Below, piece by piece: positions 32,848-41,996 of a DNA stretch of 64,000 bases. The notes under the pieces were generated by a model, which saw nothing but the letters and a program-made list of their open reading frames with translations, searched no databases and was not told the DNA's origin. A program made the position numbers and the translations under genes. Origin of the DNA: Cytobacillus sp. NCCP-133 (GTDB taxonomy: Bacteria; Bacillota; Bacilli; Bacillales; Cytobacillaceae); contig NZ_BRVM01000005.1 in NCBI RefSeq assembly GCF_026011715.1, positions 1 to 64,000 on the forward strand, written 5' to 3'. Numbering within the stretch: the first letter of the stretch is position 1; each line of letters opens with the position of its first letter.

Positions 32848-34197
32848 ATGAAATGGATTAAGGAGAAAATTAATTCCTTAACACCAACACAGCTAATCGT
32901 ATCCTTTTATATTGTTGCAGTTACAGTATCTGTTATTTTATTAAGTTTGCCCGTTGCGCATAAACCGGGCACACCGTGGTCCTTTACAGATGCGCTCTTT
33001 ACTGCAGTCAGTGCTATAAGCGTAACCGGGTTATCAGTTGTATCAACTGTCGATACATTTAGTACAACAGGCATTTTCTTTTTGATGTTTATCCTCCAAT
33101 TTGGGGGAATTGGGATTATGACACTGGGTACTTTCTTATGGCTTGTCGCCAGAAAAAGAATCGGCCTTAAGGAAAGGCGCCTGATCATGATTGACCAGAA
33201 CCAGACAACCTTTGCCGGACTTGTTGTCCTTGTAAAGCACATTTTGCTTTTAATCCTTACCATTGAATTGATAGGTGCTATCATTCTGGGGTTTTACTTC
33301 TTGAACTATTACCCAACTTGGCAGGAAGCTTTTCTGCAAGGTGCCTTTGCGTCAGTTAGTGCGACAACCAATGCAGGCTTTGATATAACCGGCTCTTCAC
33401 TAGTTCCGTTTGCCAATGACTATTATGTGCAATTGATTAATATCTTATTGCTGACACTTGGTGCGATTGGGTTTCCTGTGCTAATTGAAGTTAAGGATTT
33501 CTTGTTTAAAAGAGAGCCGTTTTTCCGTTTTACACTTTATACAAAGTTAACGACACTTACATTTTTCTTTTTAATGGGTCTTGGCACGATCTTAATCCTT
33601 TTATTGGAGTTTAACCGCTTTTTTATGGGCAAAGAATGGCATGAGGCTTTTTTCTATGCATTTTTCCAGTCTTCTACAACGCGTAATGGCGGTTTGGCTA
33701 CAATGGATGTTTCGCTGTTTTCAGAGCCCACTTTACTGGTGATCAGCTTTCTAATGTTTATCGGCGCTTCACCAAGCTCCGTTGGCGGGGGAGTCAGGAC
33801 CACTACCTTTGCTTTGAATATGCTTAAAATTTATCATTTTGCAAAGGGGAAGAAGACAATTAAAATTTTCAAAAGGGAGATACATGAAGAGGACGTAAAT
33901 AAATCTGTTGTTGTAACAATGATGGCAGTAGGCCTGTGTTTTGCTGCAGTTATTCTCTTATCCATCTCTGAAAAATTTTCGCTTATGGAAATCATCTTTG
34001 AAGTTTGTTCTGCCTTTGGCACCACAGGGTTGTCGATGGGAATTACACCGGAATTAAGTACTTTCGGAAAGTATGTTATTATCGCTCTGATGTTTATTGG
34101 GAGAATCGGAATTCTGTCGTTCTTGTTTATTATTAATAAGAATGAACAATACGACGATAAGTATCATTATCCAAAAGAAAGGATTATCGTTGGTTAA
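32848..34197 (+). CDS. Ktr/Trk-type potassium uptake membrane subunit
   Basis: This 449-residue protein is the ion-conducting subunit of a KtrB/KtrD-type K+ (Na+-coupled) system. Four M1-P-M2 repeats are seen through their filter turns: VTGLSVV, TNAGFD, RNGGLATM and GTTGLSMG. The start ATG at 32848 follows GGTGAGG and gives normal length; an ATG 23 codons earlier lacks a site. No RCK subunit (KtrA/C) is adjacent, as for ktrD in B. subtilis. c-di-AMP from nearby cdaS is known to control Ktr systems in this group. Confidence 0.9.
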   Translation: MKWIKEKINSLTPTQLIVSFYIVAVTVSVILLSLPVAHKPGTPWSFTDALFTAVSAISVTGLSVVSTVDTFSTTGIFFLMFILQFGGIGIMTLGTFLWLVARKRIGLKERRLIMIDQNQTTFAGLVVLVKHILLLILTIELIGAIILGFYFLNYYPTWQEAFLQGAFASVSATTNAGFDITGSSLVPFANDYYVQLINILLLTLGAIGFPVLIEVKDFLFKREPFFRFTLYTKLTTLTFFFLMGLGTILILLLEFNRFFMGKEWHEAFFYAFFQSSTTRNGGLATMDVSLFSEPTLLVISFLMFIGASPSSVGGGVRTTTFALNMLKIYHFAKGKKTIKIFKREIHEEDVNKSVVVTMMAVGLCFAAVILLSISEKFSLMEIIFEVCSAFGTTGLSMGITPELSTFGKYVIIALMFIGRIGILSFLFIINKNEQYDDKYHYPKERIIVG

Positions 34198-34214
34198 AGA
34201 GAAAGGTGATGAAT

Positions 34215-34886
34215 ATGTGCGGGCGATTTACCCTGACTGAAACAATTAATAACCTGCAGAGGGTGTTTGAATTTGAATATTTTGGAGGGGAAATTGTACC
34301 AAGATATAATATTGCACCGAGCCAGAATATATTGACAGTTATGAACAACGGCAAACAGCGTATTGGCAGGCAGATGAAGTGGGGGCTAGTCCCTTTTTGG
34401 GCCAAGGATGAAAAAATTGGCTATAAAATGATCAATGCCAGAGCAGAAGGCATTGATTCCAAACCTAGTTTTAAAACACCTTTTAAAAGAAAGAGGTGCC
34501 TAATCCTGGCTGACGGTTTTTATGAATGGAAGAAGACAGAAGAAGGGAAGCAGCCTTACAGATTTATACTGAAGAATGAAAAGCCATTTGCCTTTGCAGG
34601 CGTATGGGATACTTGGAATAATGGTGATCATTCTTTAATGAGCTGCACGATTATAACAACTGAGCCTAACGAAGTTACAGAGGAAGTCCATGATCGGATG
34701 CCGGTTATACTAAATGAAGGTGATTATAATGATTGGCTTAACCCCAATTTCACGGATGTCGAATACCTGAAATCATTGCTCGTACCATTTTCTGCTGATA
34801 AAATGGATATGTATCCAGTCTCAATCAAGGTCAACTCTCCCAAAAACGAGTTGGCTGAATTAATCTCTCCGCTTAATAGTTTTTAA
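34215..34886 (+). CDS. SRAP/HMCES-family abasic-site protein
   Basis: This 223-residue SOS-response associated peptidase-like protein crosslinks to abasic sites in single-stranded DNA. The catalytic Cys is residue 2 (MCGRFTL), followed by PRYNIAPSQ, MKWGLVPFWA, NARAEGI, FYEWKK (Glu) and HDRMPVIL (His). The ATG at 34215 exposes Cys2 after Met removal, which fixes the start. AAAGGTGATG precedes it. Monocistronic behind the potassium gene. Confidence 0.93.
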   Translation: MCGRFTLTETINNLQRVFEFEYFGGEIVPRYNIAPSQNILTVMNNGKQRIGRQMKWGLVPFWAKDEKIGYKMINARAEGIDSKPSFKTPFKRKRCLILADGFYEWKKTEEGKQPYRFILKNEKPFAFAGVWDTWNNGDHSLMSCTIITTEPNEVTEEVHDRMPVILNEGDYNDWLNPNFTDVEYLKSLLVPFSADKMDMYPVSIKVNSPKNELAELISPLNSF

Positions 34887-34916
34887 AGGAAAAGTACGTC
34901 CCAAGCGTCCTTTTTC

Positions 34917-35381
34917 TTATCCTCTGTTCACAAACATCGGTAAATCTGTGTGTCCCATTTCACGGACATAAACAAATAGATTCCCTTTATGATGAATTTC
35001 ATGATCCATGGCAATCTGAAGAAGCTGGCTTCCTGTAAGCTCCATTCCGAATATCCGGATCATATCAATCCTATTTTCCAATTCTTCATTTGTCAGGAAA
35101 GAAATCAGTTCTTTAGTCTTATCTGTGTAAATAGCTGCAGCCTCCGAAAGATTCTGCGGAATATATTCAGCCTTTTCTCCAAATACAGCTGCGTTGCCGT
35201 CTTTTACTGTCTTTGCAAACATATAAAAAGAAGTAAGCATATGTGTAACAAGCTTGCCTACAGGCATACTTGTTTCAGTAGGTTTGTAATCAAAGTTTTT
35301 CCTTTCAATTTTACTGATAAGGTCGTTGGTTACGCTTCGGTGCGATAAAAAATAATTTAAGAACTTTTGTGTTCTTTCCAT
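34917..35381 (-). CDS. DinB-family protein
   Basis: This 154-residue four-helix DinB/YfiT-like protein binds a metal through three His: one in LVTHML (near 48) and two in the DHEIHHKG motif (near 130). Related members transfer bacillithiol or hydrolyse thiol adducts. The ATG at 35381 follows AGGAGGG; the frame is open upstream for 34 more codons without a site. Single gene, convergent with the SRAP gene. Confidence 0.88.
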   Translation of the reverse strand: MERTQKFLNYFLSHRSVTNDLISKIERKNFDYKPTETSMPVGKLVTHMLTSFYMFAKTVKDGNAAVFGEKAEYIPQNLSEAAAIYTDKTKELISFLTNEELENRIDMIRIFGMELTGSQLLQIAMDHEIHHKGNLFVYVREMGHTDLPMFVNRG

Positions 35382-35625
35382 TATAATCCCTCCTAAAATG
35401 AATACTTCGTTTACTCTTTTCCATATCATTCCCGGAAAATCCTGCCACAGTTTTTTTCTATGTGAAATTTTTCTCTTTGCCAAGTCAAGTCTTAAGAATA
35501 ATTTTATTCAGCACATTATTTGGCAGGAAATTTACAATGTCTGTGGAATAAATTAACAAGGATATTAATTAAAAGAATCTCTGCAAAAACAGACACAGCG
35601 TTCAAAAAAGGGGGGAGATTCAAAC

Positions 35626-37758
35626 ATGGGAAAAAAGAAAAAGAAAAGCCATTTGCCATTTAGGGTGAATTTATTATTTTTTACAGTTTTTATTCTTTTT
35701 TCATTGCTTATTTTAAGGCTTGGGGTCGTTCAAATCGTCAATGGAGAGACATATAAAAAGGAGGTTGAACGAACGGAGGACGTTATCATCGCCAATCCAG
35801 TTCCAAGGGGGAGAATGCTGGACAGAGATCATCAAGTGATTGTCGATAATTTCCCAAAGAGTGCAATAACATACACGAACCGGAATGCTAAGCAAGAAGA
35901 AATGCTGGAGGTGGCAGAGCTGCTGGCTTTGCTGATTCAAAAAAATGATGACAAAGTAAGGGAACGCGATAAAAAGGATTTTTGGATTATGAAAAATCCT
36001 GAAACAGTAAAACAAAAAATCACCGAAAAGGAATGGGATCTTTTTAATAATAAAAAACTCATAGATAAAGAAATCTATGAGATGCAGCTTGAGAGAATTA
36101 CAGAAGAAGATCTTAATCGCTTGAGTGAGCACGATCTTGAAGTACTCGCAATCTATAGGGAGTTTACAAGCGGCTATGCCATGACTCCGCAAATAGTTAA
36201 AAATGAAAAGGTAACTCCAGAAGAATATGCAGCGGTAAGCGAAAACCTTCAATATTTGCCAGGAGTCAATACGACAACTGACTGGGACCGCACCTATGCG
36301 TTTGGCAATACACTTCAGACTGTTCTCGGGAAAATTACAGATTCTAACGAAGGACTGCCGAGTGAAAAGCTGGATTACTTTCTGACTAGAGATTACAGCA
36401 GAAATGAACGGGTTGGAAAAAGTTATCTTGAAATGCAATATGAGGATGTCCTTCATGGACAAAAGTCAAAAGAAAGGCTAATTACGCAAAAAGGTGAAAT
36501 ACTTGGAAGCGAAATGATATCGGAAGGCCAAAGGGGTAAAGATCTTATACTTACCATTGATATGGATCTCCAGCAGGCAGTGGAAAAAGTATTAGAGGAA
36601 GAAATTTGGGCAGCAAAACGGACTGGCGGAACCTACCTAATGGATCGAGCCTTTGTCGTGCTGATGGATCCCCACACAGGCGAAGTCCTTACGATGGCAG
36701 GAAAGATGATCGGTAAAGATCGTGGAGGCAAAACGGTTCTTCAGGATTATGCGCTTGGAACAATTGCTTCCTCTTATAATGTTGGCTCCTCCGTAAAGGG
36801 AGCAACGGTACTAACGGGCTATAAAACAGGTGCCATTACACCAGGAACCACTTTTTTGGATGCCCCTATGAAAATCGCAGGAACTCCGCAGGTAAAGAAA
36901 TCCTGGTTTAATTTTCAGGCTATAATGAATGATACAAGAGCTTTGCGTATTTCTTCCAATGTTTATATGTTTAAAACAGCTGTGGAAATTGCGGATGCAA
37001 GATATGCTTATGACCAGCCGCTAGGATTTAAAAATCCTAGAGCCTTTGAAGATATGAGAGAGTCATTTGGCCAATTCGGGTTAGGAGTCAGAACAGGAAT
37101 TGACCTGCCAAATGAATCAATCGGCTATGAGGGGCCGCTGCGCTTGCCGGGTTTTTTATTGGACCTTGCAATTGGCCAGTATGATACCTATACGCCGATG
37201 CAAATGGCACAATATATTTCTACTATTGCTAATGGCGGGTACCGAATCCAGCCGCGGCTTGTAAAAGAAATTCGGGAGCCTTCCATAGAACAAAATGAGC
37301 TGGGGCCAGTTTGGAAAGATATTCAGCCTAAGGTTCTAAATACAATCGGCGTATCGGAAAGAGAGCTTAACACTGTGAAAGAAGGATTAAGGCAGGTTAT
37401 GCAGCATCCGGAAGGAACTGCTTATCGAAGATTTGCAGATGCACCTTATTCTCCTGCTGGCAAAACGGGCACAGCGGAGGCTTTTTATGATGGCCCGCTT
37501 AGGAAAACAGGTGATCCTTTGATTGATGTCATGAATTTAAGCCTGGTTGCCTATGCACCGCATAACAATCCTGAAATTGCCATGTCAGTCATCGTTCCAT
37601 GGGCATATCAGGGAAGAAGCGGGCACACAGCAAACTATGAAATTGGCAGAAGGGTTTTGGACATCTATTTTGAATTAAAAAAGCAGCGTTTGTCCGGTGA
37701 AGAAAACGAGCAGCAAGCAGATGAATCAGAAGAAAATGATGAAGCAGATGAGTCCTAG
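35626..37758 (+). CDS. pbpA: Class B penicillin-binding protein (PbpA/PbpH type)
   Basis: This 710-residue cell-wall transpeptidase has a short basic N-tail, one membrane anchor (about 15-37), a PBP dimer domain (PRGRMLDRD) and a transpeptidase domain with SSVK (near 388), SSN (near 445) and KTGT (near 616). An insert of about 120 residues rich in Glu and Lys lies in the dimer domain, as in B. subtilis PbpA and PbpH, which maintain rod shape. The acidic tail (ENEQQADESEEND) is variable. GGGGGGAG precedes the start. Confidence 0.9.
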   Translation: MGKKKKKSHLPFRVNLLFFTVFILFSLLILRLGVVQIVNGETYKKEVERTEDVIIANPVPRGRMLDRDHQVIVDNFPKSAITYTNRNAKQEEMLEVAELLALLIQKNDDKVRERDKKDFWIMKNPETVKQKITEKEWDLFNNKKLIDKEIYEMQLERITEEDLNRLSEHDLEVLAIYREFTSGYAMTPQIVKNEKVTPEEYAAVSENLQYLPGVNTTTDWDRTYAFGNTLQTVLGKITDSNEGLPSEKLDYFLTRDYSRNERVGKSYLEMQYEDVLHGQKSKERLITQKGEILGSEMISEGQRGKDLILTIDMDLQQAVEKVLEEEIWAAKRTGGTYLMDRAFVVLMDPHTGEVLTMAGKMIGKDRGGKTVLQDYALGTIASSYNVGSSVKGATVLTGYKTGAITPGTTFLDAPMKIAGTPQVKKSWFNFQAIMNDTRALRISSNVYMFKTAVEIADARYAYDQPLGFKNPRAFEDMRESFGQFGLGVRTGIDLPNESIGYEGPLRLPGFLLDLAIGQYDTYTPMQMAQYISTIANGGYRIQPRLVKEIREPSIEQNELGPVWKDIQPKVLNTIGVSERELNTVKEGLRQVMQHPEGTAYRRFADAPYSPAGKTGTAEAFYDGPLRKTGDPLIDVMNLSLVAYAPHNNPEIAMSVIVPWAYQGRSGHTANYEIGRRVLDIYFELKKQRLSGEENEQQADESEENDEADES

Positions 37759-37989
37759 TTACAGAGATATCCTATATTGCAGGATGTCTCTGTAATGGAA
37801 TAAAAGGAAAAACCATGGAAATGAATGAAGTTAGAGAAAAATGGACGGTCAAATAAATTTTGTATAAATAGAATAAACTGGATACAATTTGATTCCCTGC
37901 CTATACAGGTTCTATCATTTCTGAAAAAGCAGACTATCCATCAATTGCGCTGCCAGCAGGTCATCCACGCAGCCATCGCTTTATTTACA

Positions 37990-38024
37990 CAAAAAAAAGC
38001 CCTTCCTTATTGGGAGTGGCTTTT
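37990..38024 (-). terminator. Terminator of the small membrane gene
   Basis: On the minus strand AAAGCCACTCCC / GGAAGGGCTTT forms a stem followed by eight Ts. The plus-strand frame over it is a shadow. Confidence 0.7.
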
Positions 38025-38186
38025 CTTATACTTGAATTTATTCTTTGCATCCCTTAGTTTCTCTTTAATTGAAAACTGTCTTTCACTCGTTTCAAAAACT
38101 TTTCGGTTAACAAGGAATTGAATCGTTTCTTCTAAAATAGCCAAAATAATAATAGGGATGGAGATTACCAGAATCCAAAACCACAT
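38007..38186 (-). CDS. Small single-helix membrane protein
   Basis: A 59-residue protein with an N-terminal membrane helix (MWFWILVISIPIIILAIL) and a basic cytoplasmic tail (KEKLRDAKNKFKYKK). The ATG at 38186 follows GAAAGGAG and it has its own terminator. No family recognised. Lies between pbpA (convergent) and another small gene. Confidence 0.65.
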   Translation of the reverse strand: MWFWILVISIPIIILAILEETIQFLVNRKVFETSERQFSIKEKLRDAKNKFKYKKSHSQ

Positions 38187-38288
38187 ACTTCTGCTCCTTT
38201 CTTCCGTCAGCATACTATACATGTATATTCATAACTTCAAAAGGAATGAGCCGATTAAAAAATTCGGCCTTCACTGGAGTTGAACAGT

Positions 38289-38426
38289 TTAATAAAGTGC
38301 CTCTCCGATTAACTGGATATCTGCAAGGAGAATTAGTCTTATCTTCTCATCCCTGCATTTATAATAGTCATTGAACAGACGTCCAATTTCCTTAATAAAT
38401 GTCAAATACTCTGTTTCCTTAATCAT
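38289..38426 (-). CDS. Small protein, unknown (45 residues)
   Basis: A 45-codon frame starting MIKETEYLTFIKEIG and ending LIGEALY, predicted as two helices. GGGAG lies eight bases before the ATG at 38426. No family recognised. Too short for usual ORF lists; support is the ribosome site and the protein-like composition. Confidence 0.45.
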   Translation of the reverse strand: MIKETEYLTFIKEIGRLFNDYYKCRDEKIRLILLADIQLIGEALY

Positions 38427-38592
38427 TTATCAAGCTCCCGTTCTAGTTGTTATTTTACATTTAACCTATTTTTAGCAACATAAACAACTTATTGGGAAAA
38501 AATTATGAACTTGGGTTTTTTATGGAAAAAAGGGATATGACCACTTTGGATAAAATTTACAAAAGGGAAACTTAAGCGGGAGGGATTCGTGA

Positions 38593-39055
38593 ATGAGGCA
38601 ACGACTTCTTAGAGTTGGAACAGCCTACATACCTGTAACAGATGTAAATAACTCATTAGCATGGTATCTAGAAAAACTCGGAGTGTTGAAAGCTATAAAG
38701 ATGACAAGGGGAAAATGGCTATTATCAATATGGCAAGCCAAAGTTTCTTTATGGTTAAGTGTGCAAAAAATCAAAGCATGAACTTTTTGATTCAGACGGG
38801 ATAAAACGTTTTTCACTTACTTTTGAAGTTGATGGATTAAGGGAGTTGGAGGCACTTCATGAAGAGCTTATCAATAAAGGTGTAAAAGCGGGGGATATTG
38901 AGGATCGAGGACACCCTGGCCGCAATTTTCTTTTTTCTGATCCGGACGGAAATCTCTTTGATGTGTGGAGTGAATTAAGCCCCAGCTTTAAAAAGAGACA
39001 ATTAACAAATAAAGTGGCAGAGCAGGCTGAATCTGGGCCTGCTCTTTCCATTTAA
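38593..39055 (+). pseudogene. Glyoxalase/VOC-family gene with two frameshifts
   Basis: Three reading frames together give one complete vicinal-oxygen-chelate protein: VGTAYIPVTDVNNSLAWYLEKLG in the first, SYKDDKGKMAIINMASQSFF in the second, and FDSDGIKRFSLTFEV to FSDPDGNLFDVWSEL in the third. The shifts lie at about 38680-38690 and in the T5 run at about 38786-38790. GGAGGG precedes the ATG. Either a recent pseudogene or two sequence errors. Confidence 0.8.
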
Positions 39056-39063
39056 TTAATTCA

Positions 39064-39576
39064 TTAGCAATTATCAGTTTTATGAAGATGAAGCGGTGGA
39101 GGAATCACCCAGCCCTTTTCTTTGTTCATACGGAGAATTTTAACTCCCAATGCTGCTTTTTGAATATGGAATTGACCAAACATTCCTGCGATATCTTCCC
39201 GGATGCATTGTCCTATGATGGTACTGCACCCAACTAATCCTGCAGCAATGTCCCCTGATAATTTGGCTGCTACTTCTGGATCCATGAATCTGGCTCCAGG
39301 AGGGATATCATTTACACACGCTTCAGGACGATCCGGCGGTGCTGGAGGCAGACCGATTCCATTCTCCTTTAACAGTGCCTCGATTTGTTCTTCTTCCTGC
39401 TTGGATAGGCGAATTGCTTCTTCAAGCAGCTTTTTCAAGTCTTCGTCTCCGGAATGGCTTAGCATGGTTTGATATGCGGATGCCATGCCTTTGCCGGCCA
39501 ATAAGTAAGACCAAGTGCTGAAAACTTCGCCATAATGCATTGGTTCGTCTTTTGGATTACCACTTAGAATACCCAT
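39064..39576 (-). CDS. DUF3231 family protein
   Basis: A 170-residue ferritin-like four-helix protein of the DUF3231 family, found widely in Bacillus. Features include GEVFSTWSYLLAGKG, PPAPPDRPEACVNDIPPGARFMD and a C-terminal HIQKAALGVKILRMNKEKGW. The ATG at 39576 follows TAAGGAGG; the frame is open 17 codons earlier without a site. Function unknown; spore association is often suggested for such proteins. Monocistronic. Confidence 0.82.
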   Translation of the reverse strand: MGILSGNPKDEPMHYGEVFSTWSYLLAGKGMASAYQTMLSHSGDEDLKKLLEEAIRLSKQEEEQIEALLKENGIGLPPAPPDRPEACVNDIPPGARFMDPEVAAKLSGDIAAGLVGCSTIIGQCIREDIAGMFGQFHIQKAALGVKILRMNKEKGWVIPPPLHLHKTDNC

Positions 39577-39740
39577 AGTATACCTCCTTAAAAAATTCAT
39601 AATTGTGCCACCTTTCTTATATTGCACAGCTATATCATGCCCCTCAAACGTTTTTAAAATGCTTTTAGATTAAAAAAGGAATGATTAAACTTCATTCATC
39701 TGTGGTAAATATGCTATAAAAGAATGAGGAGATGAAAATA

Positions 39741-40055
39741 ATGGAACAAATAAAAAAAACATATTATATTGATATTGAAAATACACAGGTTTACTCAGAG
39801 CCTGTAGAAGATGCTGACTGGCAGTTTAAAATTTTTGCCACAGATGAAGAGTTAGCCCAGTTAAATCATTGTATTAACGAAAATTATGACTCAGATCTTA
39901 AAACGTTCACCCGTGCTCATGTACCTTTTCTTGAGTATCATAAAGAATCAAAAAATGATGAATACGATGAAACAATGGCTGGCATATATAGATTGATTTA
40001 TGATCTGGGTGATGAGGAAGCTCGCAGACATATAGAAGGGATGGGGATATTATAG
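39741..40055 (+). CDS. Small acidic Bacillus protein, unknown
   Basis: A 104-residue acidic protein with KKTYYIDIENTQV at the start, RAHVPFLEYH in the middle and IYDLGDEEARRHIEGMGIL at the end. Related short proteins occur in other Bacillus genomes, some labelled hydrolase without evidence. GAGGAG lies nine bases before the ATG at 39741. A terminator follows at 40121. Confidence 0.75.
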   Translation: MEQIKKTYYIDIENTQVYSEPVEDADWQFKIFATDEELAQLNHCINENYDSDLKTFTRAHVPFLEYHKESKNDEYDETMAGIYRLIYDLGDEEARRHIEGMGIL

Positions 40056-40120
40056 CGGGAAAATGTGGCTGGACATTATATGGTATTGCTAAATTTACAG
40101 TTGAAAGAAATTTCTTCAAA

Positions 40121-40170
40121 AAAAGAACCGACTATTCTGCTTTTATCAGAGTAACGGTTCTTATATTTGT
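40121..40170 (+). terminator. Terminator-like hairpin
   Basis: AAGAACCG and CGGTTCTT arms around a 24-base loop, followed by TATATTTG. Confidence 0.5.
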
Positions 40171-40684
40171 TTCTGTATAAATAATCTTTTTTGGTTTTTG
40201 TTATCCTTGGAAGCTGTCTGTTAATGCAAATGGACTACGATCGCATTCAGGATTTCTTTTTCCCTCACGGACTGCTTTATCCCGTGCTTTCTTGGCAACT
40301 GATTTAGCTATTTTTAACCAATTATACCATATTTTCCTGCACCGGAATAATTCCACAAGTTTACAGTAACTAAATTCCTCCCTTTTTGTTAAGAAAACGA
40401 GTGGTGCTAGAAGTACAATCCATGAACCTCATCAGCATTCTTCAGATTCCTGAGAACCATTTGATTAGTATTTTATATACCTTCTGCAAAAAATATGATT
40501 TCAATGAAATGAAATGATAAGGCAAACAAAACGATCCGGGTTCTTAGCGTTTCTGCAGTGAATGCATTAAACAGTATAAGTTTATCTTTTTAATCCCGCG
40601 ACCTATCGATTAGTGGATAATTTTTTGAAAATAAATTTTTGAAAATAATTTTTTCTCAAAAGGCCATTGAATGGTCTTTTTTTT
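40171..40684. other. Gene-poor stretch
   Basis: This 500-base stretch holds one weak candidate ORF (minus strand, 40201-40356), AT-rich direct repeats near 40610-40660 and a plus-strand hairpin AAAGGCCATT / AATGGTCTTTT at 40660-40683. No conserved gene is seen. Confidence 0.5.
40201..40356 (-). CDS. Possible small basic protein (GTG start)
   Basis: A 51-codon frame with a protein-like content (WLKIAKSVAKKARDKAV, then NPECDRSPFALTDSF). The only start in frame is GTG at 40356, and a GGGAGG site lies about 19 bases upstream, which is too far. It may be a real gene with an unusual start or a decayed one. Confidence 0.3.
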   Translation of the reverse strand: MELFRCRKIWYNWLKIAKSVAKKARDKAVREGKRNPECDRSPFALTDSFQG

Positions 40685-40750
40685 GATATCAGAATATATA
40701 TCCCTTTGAACTTAGAGAACTGTCTAACTCCAGGCGCCTTGCGCTTTTCT
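40685..40750 (+). repeat. Dispersed repeat, short copy
   Basis: GATATCAGAATATATATCCC, CTTAGAGAACTGTCTAA and GGCGCCTTGCGCTTTTCT match both ends of the 149-bp copy at 13231 with the middle missing. Confidence 0.7.
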
Positions 40751-40809
40751 TAAGTGCTTGCTGTAGTTTCCCTGCACACACAGTAAATCTGATCCTTTTT
40801 TTAAAGATA

Positions 40810-40874
40810 GGGGAATTTCCCCCGCCGAATGGGGAAGTTCCCCGATATGGAAAATCTCTTCCCGCTATTACAAT
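40810..40874 (+). promoter_or_regulatory. Nitrate operon promoter with two palindromic sites
   Basis: GGGGAATTTCCCC (40810-40822) and GGGGAAGTTCCCC (40831-40843) are both perfect GGGGAA-N-TTCCCC palindromes with centres 21 bp apart. A -10-like TACAAT lies at 40869-40874 without a good -35. If transcription starts near 40881, the sites centre at about -44 and -65, as for a class II activator. The best candidate binder is the LuxR-type regulator encoded at 48.3 kb. Confidence 0.6.
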
Positions 40875-40913
40875 AAGAGTAAGGTAATTGTTTGGGAATA
40901 AGGAGGAGTTAAT

Positions 40914-41996
40914 ATGCAGGCAAAAGCTTCAGTCAATCAGAAAACAGGAAACACATTAAATAACGCGTTTGCATCACATTTCGCAAAGTCAATGTTTTTA
41001 TCGGTTACAGCACTTGCAATCTTATCTTTTATCGGAACAAGAATGTTTACACACGTCGATTTGAATCTTTATGGATATATGGTTGGAACAATTGTTTTCC
41101 TCGGAGGATTTTTCTACAGGTTCATCGCCTGGGGTGAAAGGCCGCCAACAAAGATTATCCTAAAAAAAGGCCTTAAATTGCTATTTAGAAAGTCAACGCC
41201 CAAAACTTCTGTCGAACATCTTGCTACTTACAATTTCATCTGGAATAGGGGAATTTACCGATGGACCCAGCACGTGTTAATAGGATGGGGATGTATTCTT
41301 TCCTGTTTCGTTACTTTTCCTCTCGTTTTCGGATGGATGTATTTTACGATGGATGACAATGGCCACTACAACATCATTGCATTGGGAATGCAGGTGATGA
41401 CAGTCCCTGCGGACGGAATCATCGCAAACCTTTCATATAACGCTTTGAATATTACAGCTGTAATGGTAATCGCTGGAGTTTGCATGGCTCTTTACCGCCG
41501 CCTTAAAAATATGCAGGCAAGGGCGGAACAGAAATTCCTTTATGATTTTATGCCATTATACATGTTGCTTTTAGTAAGCATCACTGGATTGGCTTTAACC
41601 TTTATGAACATCTTTTTACACGGTGCAGGACAGCCGGCAATGTCACTGATCCATCAGTGGTCAGTCATCATTACACTGATATACCTGCCATTTGGAAAGC
41701 TTGCACACATTCCTTTCCGCCCGATGAGTGTTCTGGCAAGAAACTATAGAGAACACTATGCCGAGCAAGCCATGAAGGAATGCAAAGTGTGCGGAGATCA
41801 ATATGTTTCATCAGAACAATCACAAGATGTCGTCGATGTGCTCGGAGTGAATGATATTCAATTTAAAACAAAGGAAGGCCACCATCTTGCAGAAATGTGC
41901 CTTCCTTGCCGAAGAAAATACCGGATCGCACAATTTTCCGGATTCCCTACTCATGAAGTGAAGGTCAAGGAGGCAAACCAGAATGCAAAGGGATAA
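40914..41996 (+). CDS. Membrane subunit of the nitrate reductase-like complex
   Basis: A 360-residue protein with six membrane helices (about 25-290) containing in-membrane His residues (TQHVLIGWG, LIHQWSV, KLAHIPF) that could hold two b hemes, as in NarI-like cytochromes. A soluble C-terminus (about 290-360) has CKVCG and CLPCRRKY, a metal-ribbon-like pair. It would take electrons from menaquinol and pass them to the iron-sulfur subunits. It is the first gene of the operon, after AAGGAGGAG, and overlaps the next gene by 14 bases. Similarity to NarI is in pattern only. Confidence 0.65.
   Translation: MQAKASVNQKTGNTLNNAFASHFAKSMFLSVTALAILSFIGTRMFTHVDLNLYGYMVGTIVFLGGFFYRFIAWGERPPTKIILKKGLKLLFRKSTPKTSVEHLATYNFIWNRGIYRWTQHVLIGWGCILSCFVTFPLVFGWMYFTMDDNGHYNIIALGMQVMTVPADGIIANLSYNALNITAVMVIAGVCMALYRRLKNMQARAEQKFLYDFMPLYMLLLVSITGLALTFMNIFLHGAGQPAMSLIHQWSVIITLIYLPFGKLAHIPFRPMSVLARNYREHYAEQAMKECKVCGDQYVSSEQSQDVVDVLGVNDIQFKTKEGHHLAEMCLPCRRKYRIAQFSGFPTHEVKVKEANQNAKG

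Noticed and set aside
37825-38121. 98-codon plus-strand ORF after pbpA
   Set aside because: No ribosome site; it overlaps the terminator and the better supported minus-strand membrane protein gene.
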